NCBI GenBank assembly: GCA_015179045.1
Contig: WHUZ01000014.1
Coordinates: 558,001-622,000 of the forward strand
Reading direction: 5' to 3'
Source of the DNA: Kalaharituber pfeilii
Taxonomy: Eukaryota; Ascomycota; Pezizomycetes; Pezizales; Pezizaceae
DNA length: 64,000 nucleotides
This document shows, piece after piece, positions 40,405 through 56,986 of the stretch. Positions within the stretch are counted from its first letter, which is position 1; every line of letters begins with the position of its first letter. Made by a program: the position numbers and the translations under genes. The notes under the pieces are model-generated. The model was not told the origin of the DNA. It saw nothing but the letters and a program-made list of their open reading frames with translations, and did not search any database.

Positions 40405-40945
40405 CGTCACGTTATGTTTCGTTGAAACTTGTATGTACTGACTGCCGTAACGTGTGTTCTGTAGTATCGATGAGGGGTGTCTATACTGGCTGACGAGGGG
40501 TGAAATAATTATTTTGAGGCTCGTGAGGTTACTAGGTTTAAGTTGTACGCAGTGGGGTTGCATTTCTAAGAACTTTTGAGTTGGTAGATCCGAAATCTTG
40601 GCATTCTACTCTTGACATGTAAGCAGTGCACTATAGCACGCTTCTCACAAAGAGGTAGGATTTTCGTTTTCGGACTGTAACTCTAGAATTCGATTGGTCG
40701 TAAAGGTCTTCTGGGGTTTTCATAGTCTACACAGGACCTTTCAATGATCTCAAACCGTAAAGCATGTACTAGTACTACTACTCGCTCGTTCAAAAAGTAG
40801 TGGAACGGATGACTAGCGCATTTAGTCAGCCGTTCCAATACTTCTGAATGAGCGAGTAGGCATTCTGTTCCTCATTCCTTATAGTACAAAAGTAGCTTAA
40901 CAGCTTGATGAAATCAACAAACCCAAGAAGATCACGGCCACAAAA
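40405..40945. other. Short intergenic region between CCT4 and RPT1
   Basis: CCT4 promoter and RPT1 3' flank, both genes being on the minus strand. It contains a 76-bp hairpin element at 40781-40856, about 90 bases beyond the RPT1 stop. Confidence 0.55.
40781..40856. mobile_element. 76-bp palindromic TA-flanked foldback element
   Basis: TA lies on both sides (40779-40780 and 40857-40858). The left arm starts CTCGCTCGTTCAAAAAGTAG and the right arm, reverse-complemented, starts CTCGCTCATTCAGAAGTATT. Both arms continue into TGGAACGG, so almost the whole unit can fold into a hairpin with a ~15-base loop. It is too small to code and is best read as a mariner-type MITE. Confidence 0.7.
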
Positions 40946-42616
40946 TTAGTTGTATTGCATATATGTGGCGGTCGAGTTAAACTTGAGATTCCCCTTGATA
41001 ACTTTCTCAACAGCGGACAAGAAATCCTTCTCAGTTGCCACCTTCCGTCTGGCGCGAATCGCAAACATTCCTAATTCATACAATCAGCATTGACACGGTT
41101 ATGCAACTGAAGGATAAGGGGAACTTACCAGCCTCTGTACAGACAGAACGTAGCTCGGCTCCTGTACTGTTTGGACAGAGACGTGAAATCAACTCTATCA
41201 AAAGTTAGTATGGTAAATTTTAAATGGTTTGAATGGCGATAACTTACCCCATCTAATATCCCTCTCTACCGACATACTCTTTGCATGAATACGCAAAACA
41301 TTAGCCCTACCCTCAAGATCTGGAAGGCTGAATTCAATCTTGCGGTCAATTCTTCCGGGCCTCATCAGGGCAGGATCTAGTGTACTAGGCCTGTTCGTTG
41401 CGAACATAACCTTAATATTGCCCCGTGGGTCGAAACCATCCAATTGTGTAATCAACTCCAACATGGTTCGTTGAACTTCGTTGTCCCCACCAGCACCATC
41501 ATCAAATCGAGCTCCTCCGATAGCGTCGACCTCGTCAAAGAAGATGATGCAAGCTTTCTTCGTACGTGCCATCTCAAACAACTCTCTAACCATTCTTGCA
41601 CCTTCACCGACATATTTTTGTACAAGTTCCGATCCAATTACACGAATGAAGGTTGCATCAGTACGATTCGCGACTGCTCGGGCACAGAGAGTTTTTCCGG
41701 TACCAGGTGGCCCATACAGCAAAACGCCTTTGGGAGGATCGATACCAAGGTTGACAAATCGTTCTGGAGATAGTAATGGTAATTCCACGACTTCTCGCAA
41801 TTTCTCAATTTGTTCTTTGCATCCTCCGACATCTCCGTAAGTGACATCCGGCTTCTCCTCGACTGTCATCATCGTAACGGAGGGGTCAATCTTTGGTGGT
41901 AGGGGTAATAAAATCTGATATTTGAGACGGTCGACACTGTGATGCAGCGGATCAAAATTTGGTTCTCATGGGAGGTACAACTAGCTCTACTCACCCAACC
42001 CGCATACCCTCCTCTATATCTGTAGGACTGACTCGCTCGCCAAGGTTTACCACAAATTTGGCAATTTGCTTGACATTGATTATGTATTTAGATTTCTCGG
42101 GGTCATCTGCACTCTGTATAATCTTGGTACATCTTGCTACCTGGAATGGCTGCTCCTCGCTCATTCGCTGCTTATCTGCCATTATATCCCATAAATGTGG
42201 AGGTGCCAGCCCAGTATCGGATTCCTAAGCCGACCCAGCCGTGAGCATGAGAAAGCGGAAGAATGAACACAGGGGATATCAATACCTTAACACCTATAAC
42301 ATGTCAGCTCACTTGCTTGTATAGAGGAAAGAGACTTTCAGTACTCACCAATCTTCTCATTTACTTTAGTTTGTAATTCTTTGATATCTTGCTCCAGTTT
42401 TTTGATTGCTTGAGCATATGGGGCTGTTCCGTAGGTTTTAAGCACTTGAATATCTCTGCAAACGCCATTCAGTCAGAGCGCTGTCCAGTGACAGTCGAAC
42501 CAAGCTCCAGGGCAAGGAGAACCATACTCTTCTGATAAAGGAACGATCTTCTTCTCCGGAACTTCTTCATCTCTGAACCTCTGTGGGTACTTCTCCCAGT
42601 CTGATTTTGGTGGCAT
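40946..42616 (-). CDS. RPT1: 26S proteasome regulatory ATPase Rpt1 (S7/PSMC2)
   Basis: Seven exons (42616-42528, 42455-42349, 42293-42286, 42224-41995, 41936-41248, 41194-41129, 41070-40946) give 437 residues. An N-terminal coiled coil (residues ~45-70) precedes the OB domain. The AAA+ module has Walker A G-P-P-G-T-G-K-T, Walker [12 protein letters not shown] and the second region of homology ending R-P-G-R-I-D-R. The C-terminus Y-M-Q-Y-N matches Rpt1, which lacks the HbYX motif. It is one of six ATPases that unfold and translocate ubiquitinated substrates. Exon 3 is an 8-nt microexon (GTGTAAG reads as GTGTTAAG on the coding strand) needed for K-I-G-V-K-E-S-D, which is conserved. Confidence 0.96.
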
Positions 42617-43339
42617 AGCTCTCTGCTAGGTGGGTTTGGATGCAAGGGTACAATGGATTTTAACAGCCTGGTGGGAGCAGTATTATGAGCAGAACTTGCA
42701 AGTCAATAATATAGGCTTTGCTGCAGAAAGCTGAGGTTTGTAGGTGGTTGTAGTAGGTGTGCTGTGCTAGGGTGGGGGGCGGTGGTGTATAGGACGTCGA
42801 TTACGAATGAACCGTAGCAAGTTGCTACTAAGCTTCACTGGACAGGGTCTGGCTGCCAAGAGGCGAGTCAGCACATTCACGTGACAATGCATGACAATGC
42901 AATTGTATGGGCTAGTCCCGCCCAGCTGCTTAGTTTGCTCGCGCTCCGATTGGCAGGCCCGTGTTGGGTGCGGGGTCACGTGAGGAGCAGCCATGAGCCG
43001 AGGGTAACGCTGCTTGCCCGAAATCTGACGCTCCCTCGCTCTGCCCCTTAGGCCTAGTGGGACCGCGTGAGACCTTCAAAAGCAGCCAGCATTTCTCCGT
43101 ATCCGCGCCTGTGAACAAGCCCTGTCTGATCTTCTTGACCTCGACAGCCAGTCAACTCAGCTCCTGTGCTGCCGACAGGCATACGCACATCGATATACCT
43201 CACGCATCCTCGTGCCATTGCGTCCAGCTTCAGTTCCACCCCCATCTCCGGTAATCTCATCAGTTGCCCCACCGACCACCCCTCCTTTGCTGAGGTTGTC
43301 CCATTTCATCTCATACGATTCACTCCAGCATATCCAGCC
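42617..43339. promoter_or_regulatory. Divergent RPT1 / SDH1 promoter region
   Basis: A 723-base divergent spacer between the RPT1 and SDH1 start codons. A CCAAT box (as GATTGG on the plus strand) is visible at ~42948-42953. CCAAT-binding HAP complexes commonly drive fungal respiratory genes, but assigning it to SDH1 is inference. The part next to SDH1 is C-rich pyrimidine sequence. Confidence 0.45.
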
Positions 43340-45957
<2,618 letters not shown>

Positions 45958-46631
45958 ATAATCGGAAGAATTGGGTTCTGAAAGTTTTCTTGGTATGGTA
46001 GGGCCTGCAGGAGTGTGTATTGTGCCTGCATAGTTGTGTTTGTAATAACCTTCTCAAGTTGTCAAGGCAAGGGAATCATCATTCATTCCACAGGTTTTAG
46101 AAAAAAAGGAATTTACGGTTTGCATAGGATTAGGTTTTTCTTTTTTGACAATTCGGTGTTTCTATGTATTTTGTTTCCTTTGATGTTCGTTTCCCCTTGT
46201 TGTTGCCCTTTCCACAATACCTATTCCTTCACATTTTTAAATCTTATTTTGCTTGAAACATCACACGTGGATAGAGAAATATAACATAATACACCATAAG
46301 TGTCATTTTGTACAGTATTTTTATCTTTGAACATATCTTATGCAATTTACTTTTCGTTGGTTTACTTTTGCCTGGGAGAGTTCTAGTGTCACAAAAGAAT
46401 CTGCAGTTACTTGTTCATCCTGGATTAGTTAGGCATGCTCCACTATCGCAAAGCTACGTCACCGCTTATCGATAAGCTCAAGCTACATCCAAAAGAAACA
46501 ATACTCACCACCAAGTGTAATGCTCAAAAACGGACAATATATACCATTATATTGAAGTACCATACTATACCATAGAGCTCTGGAATTTTGACAATTGATT
46601 TCGCACTTACCTTGACATACATATTTTCATC
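45958..46631. other. Intergenic region
   Basis: AT-rich 3' flank of SDH1 followed by the promoter of the NAD(P)HX dehydratase gene, both on the plus strand. No additional gene or repeat recognised. Confidence 0.5.
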
Positions 46632-47789
46632 ATGGCCCTCCACTCTCTCGCTCAAAAAGAGCTTCTCCTCAAGGCCCGCCAGATTGTACCTCCACTCGTA
46701 GAACACTTCCACAAAGGCCAACAAGGCCGCGTCGCCGTAGTTGGCGGCTGCGAGGAGTACCTCCCCCTTCCGCCTCTCTCATCTCCTCTCCAACTGCTAA
46801 CATTTCAACCTCTTCAGCTATACCGGCGCCCCCTACTTTTCCGCCATTGCCTCCGCTCTCCTCGGCGCCGACATGTCGCACGTCATATGTGACCACCCCG
46901 CGGCCCCCATCATCAAATCCTACTCCCCCAACCTTATGGTGCATCCATACTTGCGCTCTCTCTCCTCCCGTCAAGACCCCACTGCTCCGACAACCCCCCA
47001 CGCCCTCGATGCCGAGTCCAGCGTCATCGCCGAACGAATCCTTCCACTCTTTTCCCGCCTGCATGTCCTAGTCGTCGGTCCGGGACTCGGCCGCGACATC
47101 TTAATGCATGTCACTGTCTCCAAAATCATCGTCGCCGCCCGCGAGCGTGGCATGGGAATTGTCCTTGATGCGGACGCGCTGCTTATAGTCCAGGAGAACC
47201 CAGACATCATCCGTGGCTACGACTCTGCGGTTATCACCCCCAATGTAGCCGAGTTTGCACGCCTATGCAAAGCGTTAGGTGTTGATCCCGCAGGCGCGGG
47301 AAGCGACGATGATGGCGGAAAACGATGCGCGCAGTTGGCGAAAGCACTGGGTGGGGTCACGGTCGTGCAGAAGGGCAAAAAGGACTGGATAAGTAATGGG
47401 AACGACACAATATTTTGTCAGGTGACTGGCGGGAGCAAGAGGAGTGGAGGGCAGGGGGACACATTAACTGGCAGCCTTGGAACTTTTCTGGCGTGGAAGA
47501 AAGCGTATTTGGAGAAGTTGTGGTAGTAAGTTCTGAACGAATGCTTATTTGTTGGGATATGGGCTAATGACTTTGTCACTCGTAATGTAGCCACGACGGC
47601 TCATTGTCATCGAAGGACCTTACACTCCTCGGCGCATTCGGAGCGGCGTCAATAACACGATACTGCTCACGGCTTGCGTTTGAGAAACACGGAAGGGCAC
47701 TGCAGGCTAGTGATCTCACTGTCGAGGTGGAGCATGCGTTCAGGGACTTGTTTGAGACGGACGAGGGCAAACTGGAGGCAAAGTTGTGA
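46632..47789 (+). CDS. NNR2: ATP-dependent (S)-NAD(P)H-hydrate dehydratase
   Basis: Three exons (46632-46756, 46818-47525, 47591-47789) give 343 residues, typical of the single-domain eukaryotic enzyme (YjeF C-terminal/carbohydrate kinase-like fold). Visible motifs are G-R-V-A-V-V-G-G, the Y-T-G-A-P-Y-F-S-A block, V-V-G-P-G-L-G-R and D-A-D-A-L. Further on are T-P-N-V-A-E-F and the catalytic/phosphate loop G-G-Q-G-D-T-L-T-G. The enzyme repairs hydrated NADH and NADPH using ATP or ADP. No clear mitochondrial presequence is seen, so a cytosolic form is likely. Its stop is 323 bases from the convergent dipeptidyl aminopeptidase stop. Confidence 0.95.
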
Positions 47790-48112
47790 AAGCATGAGTT
47801 CGGAAGAAATAAGATTGCAGTTGAAGGGGTCGAAGAGGAGGACAGCAGGTAATGGGGCAATAATAGGGGGATAATGACTTCAAATATACAATGTTAACAA
47901 GCCCATTGCTAGAGCTTTGGGAATTCGTCCTTTTACAGAAAAGTTAAAAGTATTCATCATAAATCTCTCCAACTCTAGAATTTGTGCACTTTTATAGGGA
48001 AATAGTCAGCTTACAACCCGTAAATAACCAAGTACATATAATAACATTAGATACAACATACAGCATCGACAACCGAAAAAAAAACAATAAAACAAGATAT
48101 ACAAGATCTTTA
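47790..48112. other. Convergent 3' spacer
   Basis: 323 AT-rich bases between two converging stop codons, holding both 3' ends. Nothing else recognised. Confidence 0.5.
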
Positions 48113-51100
48113 TCACACATCAAACATCTTCTCGACCCTTGTCCCCACCCCTCTTCTCTGCCACGCAATCTCCCTCTCATATTTCTTCAACTCCTTCTTC
48201 AAAAGCCCCCTGCCCCGTCCCATAGTCTTGTCGTGATGATCGTCATCATCGCCATCAACATTACCCGTATATTCCCCAACTTGCTCCTTCGGCCTCATAT
48301 TTTGCCATTTCAAGAACTCGCCGTTGAAGGCAGCCATAAGCCATGTTGCAAGCCGGTCGTAGACCATTCGATTTGCATTATCTGCAGAAGTCACTCAATT
48401 AGCATCGCAGTATCAGAGGGGAAAAAAATTAAAACAACGGTAATTCGAGGTTCTCACGGAAATAAATTGAATGATCACTATCCGGGAACACATGAACATC
48501 ATAATTTTCAACGCTGCCCAAATCGAGCTTATCCAAGAGTGTCAAACTATTTTGCATGTGCACATTATCGTCCGCGACGCCGTGCATGAGAAGAAACCGC
48601 ACGTTCTGCGCAAGCGCAGTAACATTGTTTACAGCCGAGGTCTGATAGCCCTTCGGGTTGTTTTGGGGGGTGTGCATATAGCGCTCCGTGTAGATTGAGT
48701 CTATTATCTCTAGTTAATACAGAGAAACCACTACACCTCAGATTCATTAAGAATAAGGAAGCAATACCATAGAATCTCCAGTCTGTAACAGGAGCCACCG
48801 CCATCCCATATGAAAACGTCTGCCCGGCATCTTGCTCCAGTGTCTTCAGCGTCATAAACCCCCCAAAACTCCAACCCCAGATCGCAATCCTCTTCGGATC
48901 CACATATGGCTTCGCTTTCCAGATTTTTGCAGTCTCAATCTGGTCCCGAGCCTCATAATGCCCAAGATCGCCTCTCACCGCACAGCGAGCCTTCCTTCCG
49001 ATAAAACCAGTGCCGCGACCGTCAACTGACACGACAATGTATCCTAAATTACCAGCAACATACGCTTGGAAGTCGATATTGAAGCTTTTCGAAACCGTCT
49101 GTGACCCGGGCCCTCCATATACGTAGAACAAAACCGGGTACTTTTTCTTCGGGTTGAAATTCGGCGGCCTGCGCTCCACTACGTTTAACTCCACATCATC
49201 AATCTTTACCGTTGAGTAATGGAAAGTAGGCAAGGCATGTGTCACGACAAGCGCCGCAAGTTGATCATTATCCTCAATCACCTGCTCGAAGCTGGGATCC
49301 CCAGACTCAGTACCAATAACTTTTTGCCAGGGCACACCAGGTCCGTTGTAAGTGAGTAGTGCAAAGCCACCCTTCTTCGAAAATGACACTCCGTACTTTC
49401 CTTCATCTGAGGTATTCGTAATGGCCTTAAAACCAGACCCGTCCAGTTTGACGCTATAGACATGGCGCTGGATAGAAGATTCCTTAGTTCCCAAGAAGTA
49501 TATAATATTCTTCTCAAGATCAACTGCTGAAGGGGCACTATCAACTTCCCATTTGCCGGTGGTGAGCATTCGCGGCTTGTCTGAGTCGACAGGGGTGAAG
49601 TACGCAAGGTGGTTGAAGCCTTCATGAATGACTGTATCAATGTATCCATCCTCTGTACGACCCTTTGAAGGATCAGCTGGGATAAACCGAGTTTCCTGAC
49701 TCTGGATGAATTGTTAGTAACACTGGCGTATACATAAATGGTATGCATACAAACCACTTCAAACCATCCACCATCCAAAGCTGCTACATCCTGCTCTCGA
49801 ACAACTTTTCCACTCCTCGATTTGACATCAATCAAGACCATTTTCAACACGTCACTTTCCCGATTCGTCTCCCTAACCAAAACCTTATTCCCTCCAGCCC
49901 ATAAAACTTCCGTTATCAGCCTTTGGTCATCTGGGAAATCCTTATCAATCCTCACGCTGAATGATTCCACCTTTTTCATATCCCAGAATAGCAACTCGAC
50001 TATGGGATTTGGCGCTCCAGCTTTGGGGTACTTGATGAGCTCAATCTCTGGATAACTCTCCAATCCCGGCTTGGGAGACTCTCCTGATGGCCTGGAGACG
50101 AAGAATTGGATTGGGTATTCTGGAACTTCCGTCTCATTTGTCCTCAGTAGAGCCAAATATGATCCATCGTCACTCCACCACATTGCTTTATTCCCAGCAA
50201 ACACTTCCTCTTCATAGACCCAGTCCGGGATACCGTAGAACAAATCCGTTCCTCCATCCTTACTGACTTCGAGTACAACTTCTTCCGGGTATCTCCTGAT
50301 ATAGACATTGTTATTGATGACATATGCGATAGCGTTGCTCTGGGGGCTCCATATCGCTAACGAGCATCGTGCATCCCCATTCTTTGGAATCAATGGTACC
50401 GCCGACTGCGACTCGACGTCGTAAATCCAATACTTCGCTGTGTAGGAGTGCCTGAACTTGCTTTCCGTATCTGTCGCTACTAAAACCTTTTTCAAATCCG
50501 GGCTCGGCCAAACTCTTGTCGCAAACAATTGTCGGCCTCCTGCGCTGAAGCTTCGGCTCTTCATCAGCACCTGAGGCTTATTCTTATCTCCCTTCAGATC
50601 TTCAATGACGAGCCATCCCCTTGTCCCACCAGCTTCGTAGTTCTGGGTGAGCATCAATCCATCCTTCTTTCCATCCGCTCCAGCCACCCATTCAATGTCA
50701 TGCTTATACGGCCGCCATTCGCCACCCATAATCGATCCCAATCTTAGTAGCTTTCCCAAATTGGCTGTGTCAGATGGTTCTGCGGTTGGAGCTGTGTCAT
50801 GAGCATTGTACTCGCTTGCCAGGTATACAATTAAAGCGAGGCACCATCCTCCTACCAAAAGAGCTCCAATAATATAAACCATCTTCTTGACATTATTGCC
50901 AACAGGTTTAGCTACGGGCTTCTCGCCGATCCTGCCGGCCTCGAGGTCCTCATCGTCGTCGTTAGCATCGTGATGGTCGCCATGGTGATCAGGGTCGTCG
51001 TATGGTTCCCGCTTGGTAGCAGGCTCTGCATCAGCGTTATTGATCCGCTCCAGGATGAGGGACGTAGTAGAAGTCGACTCGATGCTGTCATCGTCGTCGT

Positions 51101-51140
51101 CATTGCGTTGGGCGACTTGCTGATAGCTAGATGAAGCCAT
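48113..51140 (-). CDS. dapB: Dipeptidyl aminopeptidase B, type II membrane serine protease (S9B)
   Basis: Four exons (51140-49755, 49701-48768, 48700-48458, 48381-48113) give 943 residues. The acidic His/Asp-rich cytosolic tail is followed by one transmembrane helix ([18 protein letters not shown]), so it is a type II protein of the vacuole or late Golgi. The beta-propeller follows, then the alpha/beta-hydrolase domain with catalytic Ser in G-W-S-F-G-G, Asp in V-A-D-D-N-V and His in D-S-D-H-S-I-Y. The substrate-binding D-W-V-Y-E-E-E motif is present. By family it removes X-Pro or X-Ala dipeptides. The start at 51140 is the first ATG of the frame; the frame extends upstream without an ATG. The C-terminus (~60 residues past the fold) is longer and more charged than in yeast Dap2. 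Confidence 0.95.
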
Positions 51141-51899
51141 GGCCACAGCTGTGTCAAGACGAAAGGGATCCAGCAATGGACGGTTACGGGCCGCCGTGTC
51201 GCGCCCCCTTCAGAGGACAGCTCGCAAATGCAACTTGGAGGCGCGTTGGTTCAAGGATGAGCCTGTGGTGGGTATAGCTGTGTGAACGATCGATGTGTAG
51301 CGTACTGTACTCGATACAGTACTCACTTGGATAATCAGGCGAAGACTTCAGGGGGCGCTGTTGGTTGGGTGCATGTCTTAGGCGCTGCCCCTACGCTGCC
51401 ACAGACACGAGCGGTCGCTGATCAGCCGCAGGGGCCAAACAAGCTGTGGCGCTGGGCACGGTACGGTACACTATTACATGTGCCACTCCAGCAAGTAACA
51501 GGTACAGCGCGAATGTGTCGACGGAGCCAACGAGGAATCTACGCCTCGCTCTGTGAGCTCCTTGTTCTATTGTACAATATCGTCTTGCACCATATCATGT
51601 CTCGTAAACAGAGGGACAAATACCACAAGTACTAGTAGCTACTACTTTATGCTGCCTCAATACTTCCTTTCACAACAACCAACAATGCTCAGCTGTCAAT
51701 TTCAGTCCAGTCCAATTTCAGCTTCGTTTTTTTCGGTTTGACGTCGATAAGAGACACGACGCTACATAAAGAATCAAGGAGACAAAAATGGTGGGTGTAT
51801 GTCTAGGATAATGGGAGTGTTGTTGAGGTTTGAGAGAAACGGAGAAGGATATTGGGCGGTGGTGGTCAGGGTTATCTGTACAAAGGAGACTCGCAACAT
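51141..51899. other. Intergenic region between dapB and ATP1
   Basis: dapB promoter (moderately GC-rich, ~51.2-51.5 kb) and ATP1 3' flank. No additional gene or repeat recognised. Confidence 0.5.
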
Positions 51900-54232
<2,333 letters not shown>

Positions 54233-55417
54233 TGTGGTGCTATTTAGCGAACAAAAGGAAGAGGGAATCAGTCAGAAGAGGGAGAAGGGAGAGGGGAGAT
54301 TTTCTATCCGAAGGGATATGATGGAGGGTGGAGTGGGAAAACGTAAGCCACAATCCTGCTTAGTGATTTCGGGAAGTGGAGTATTTTGCAGCACCGATCG
54401 GCTGAATGAGTGCGGGAAGACTCGGGTTAGGGTTGCTGGCCACGCCACGCTGCAAAGATTCTGAGGGAACGCTGAAGGAATAGACCCCGTCGAGGGAATT
54501 GGCAAAGACCGATCCCGGCGGGGAAGGGGGGCTTTTGCGCACTGGGCCTGGGCAAGTGCATATGGGTCACATCCAAACTAAGGGGAATGAGATACCGAAA
54601 TATGCAATTGCAGCTTTGGACGTTGAATGCGACATGCGAATTGCTGTGGGAAGGGCTTCACTACAGTCACTTGTCATCAGCGGTAGCGACGTGGTTGTAT
54701 TGTAGTAAATTGTCCTCAGGCTTGAAGTCCCCGTGGCGAAAAACCATCGAGGGTATATAGAGCCAAGCTAGGTTATTGGTATGCATAGTCTGGTTGCAGG
54801 TTATTGGGTAGAGTATGGTTACGTAGTTGAGACAAGAGGGGCCGTCTACATCAATCATCAGATAAGCAAAGCAGACTACCTATTGCCAGCCCACGATCAT
54901 AGGGATCTTCAAACCACCTTGCCAGCGTATCATGTGCACAGAGGGTGCTCGTGATTGGGCAATCCAACTGCGCCGAAAGGGCGGGGATAACATTGGACCG
55001 AGCAGTGCTTTCACCAGGATGCGCTTGTGTTGGATTACCATGGCCAGTAAACCATGTCACTTGCACTGTAATATGTTCAATCAATTTTCTGTTATTGAAA
55101 ATCATTTCAACGGAAAGCTGATCGCCGCAAAAATAGACAATTGCCCTGATGAACGCGCTGATCAAGACCAAAAGCCTGGCAAAAGCACTTCAAGGCGCTC
55201 TACCAAACATTTCAATATAAATAAAAGTCCTTCCTACACCTTAAACACCTCAAAATGTTACAAAGAAACATTACTACTGCCGCAAACTTACACTTGCCAT
55301 GGGGACCAAGTTGACATCCGATTCTTCATAACTGCATTTCGTATCTGTGGTAGACACAACCCTGCATCAGCTCACCCTGCTGAGCCCGAACTGCTTCTAA
55401 TCTACTCTGTTGAGAGG
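54233..55417. other. Intergenic region
   Basis: ATP1 promoter side (54.2-54.5 kb, purine-rich) and MPO1 3' flank. Open frames on both strands at 54.9-55.5 kb are shadows or non-coding, with no recognised domain. Confidence 0.5.
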
Positions 55418-56336
55418 TTATTTTGCTTTTCTCTTCTTTTCTGTTGCTCTGTATTTCGCAATGGCGGCTACCGCTTTCTCTTCAACACGCTGGTGAAGCT
55501 CAGGGCGGTACCCACAACTAAAAAGCAACTACATCAAGTTTGATAATGGTTTAGCAACTAGTTCTCTATTATTTTAGGTTAAAAGGAACGTACCTCGAAC
55601 CAAACAAAAAATGGAGCCAGGAAAAGGGCTTGGATGAAGTTGTCCTGTTGATCGTTAAGTCCAGTTTCTATTTTATGATTACATTAAGCAGCTGCTTACC
55701 TTTAATGCAGGTGCTCTTTTCTCAAAAACTCCATGTCCAATGAACTGCGCAATCCATGATGAAATATTGACCACCCTGCTGACCGTCAGGTTTTTTTTCT
55801 CTTAAAGAAGCAAGCATAAAGCGCATACCCTGCAACCAAGATTGCCTGCGCACCATATTCCTCATGGAGTTTATTCAAGTACACCAGTATCAATGCGACA
55901 GGTGGGATCATGGAAAGCCCAGCAACGGGCTCCATTAAGAAGTACAAGAACAAATATGTGCCCGCCATGAGAGCTCCACCATTTATTGGGATATAAGGAA
56001 GCTTGATGAAGTCTCCAGTGCTAGTCGCCTAGGACAGGGACAAAGTATGTAAGTATTAGTTCCAATAGAGACGAACATAAATTCCTAAAACTCGGGCCGT
56101 ACCAGAAGCAGAGTAGTAAAGACCAAGACGGGGATAAAGATTAAGTGGACAAGCACATTTGTCTATGACTTTGGTAAGTGAACGGGATTCGAGGAAAGGG
56201 TAAAGCTTTATGCATACTGGATTATGATGATAGGAACGGTACTAAATATTGTCAGGTTAGTAAGGTATCATAAAACGAAATTCAGCGAGGAGAGGCGCAC
56301 AAACGCTAGCTGCGACTCTAAATCTAAAATAGCCAT
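55418..56336 (-). CDS. MPO1: Mpo1-like 2-hydroxy fatty acid dioxygenase (DUF962)
   Basis: Seven exons were reconstructed (56336-56301, 56241-56218, 56162-56103, 56028-55829, 55775-55700, 55644-55594, 55528-55418), giving 185 residues against 174 in yeast. No single open frame shows the gene. The N-terminus reads L-E-S-Q-L-A-F-Y-R-S-Y-H-H-N-P-T-N-V-L-V-H, with the conserved histidines of the family. Hydrophobic helices follow, then S-W-I-A-Q-F-I-G-H-G-V-F-E-K-R-A-P-A-L and G-Y-R-P-E-L. The family is an ER-membrane, iron-dependent dioxygenase acting in alpha-oxidation of the phytosphingosine-derived 2-hydroxy fatty acid. Exon 2 is only 24 nt. It is divergent from RPB7, with 650 bases between starts. 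Confidence 0.9.
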
Positions 56337-56986
56337 GGTACCAGTATGAGGGAAAGTGTTCCTTATAGGCACGCTGCTGATGCTCCTCACTTGCTAGTAG
56401 GTCACGACAGGACGAACTGGTGTCGGAAAGAGTAATGCGTGGAAAATGTGGGGAGAGGCACAGTAGAGAGCACAAGCGAATAGTAATACAAAACTAGCTT
56501 TACTCGATCGTATGAACGGGGAGGGGAGCTGGATAAGGCCACTTAATTTCGCGAAAAATGGCCCTGCACGAGCCATGTGAAAAGCCACGCCTATGACTTA
56601 CCATAATGCCAGTGTGTAGCGGCATCGAATGCAGGGTCTTGGCATGCGACTTGAATTATATGCGCGCCAAGATGACATCAAACTCGTTATGTAAGCAGGC
56701 CAGGGTCTACATGTGCACGTCTTCCCTTGCCATCGTTGAAGCACTCACATCTCAGCCAGCAAATATTACTGAGTATCTTTACTCAGGCTCGGCCAGCCAC
56801 TATTTTTGAGCAATATACATACAAGCTACTCGCAAGAACCGCTTGAGAGAACGTCCTCTTGCTGAACGACACCAGAAAGGCGCAAGTAGAGAACAGGGGC
56901 GACAGCTCTCAGCTTACCTACCATCCACTATCTCGCTCAACTGCGCATCCTCTCATCTAGCACTTTTCGCACAAGAACCTGTCGCA
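56337..56986. promoter_or_regulatory. Divergent MPO1 / RPB7 promoter region
   Basis: 650 bases between two divergent start codons, expected to hold both promoters. No sharp conserved motif was identified. Confidence 0.4.

Noticed and set aside
51141..51176. Upstream extension of the dapB frame to 51176
   Set aside because: The codon there is TTG on the coding strand, not ATG, so the ATG at 51140 was used.
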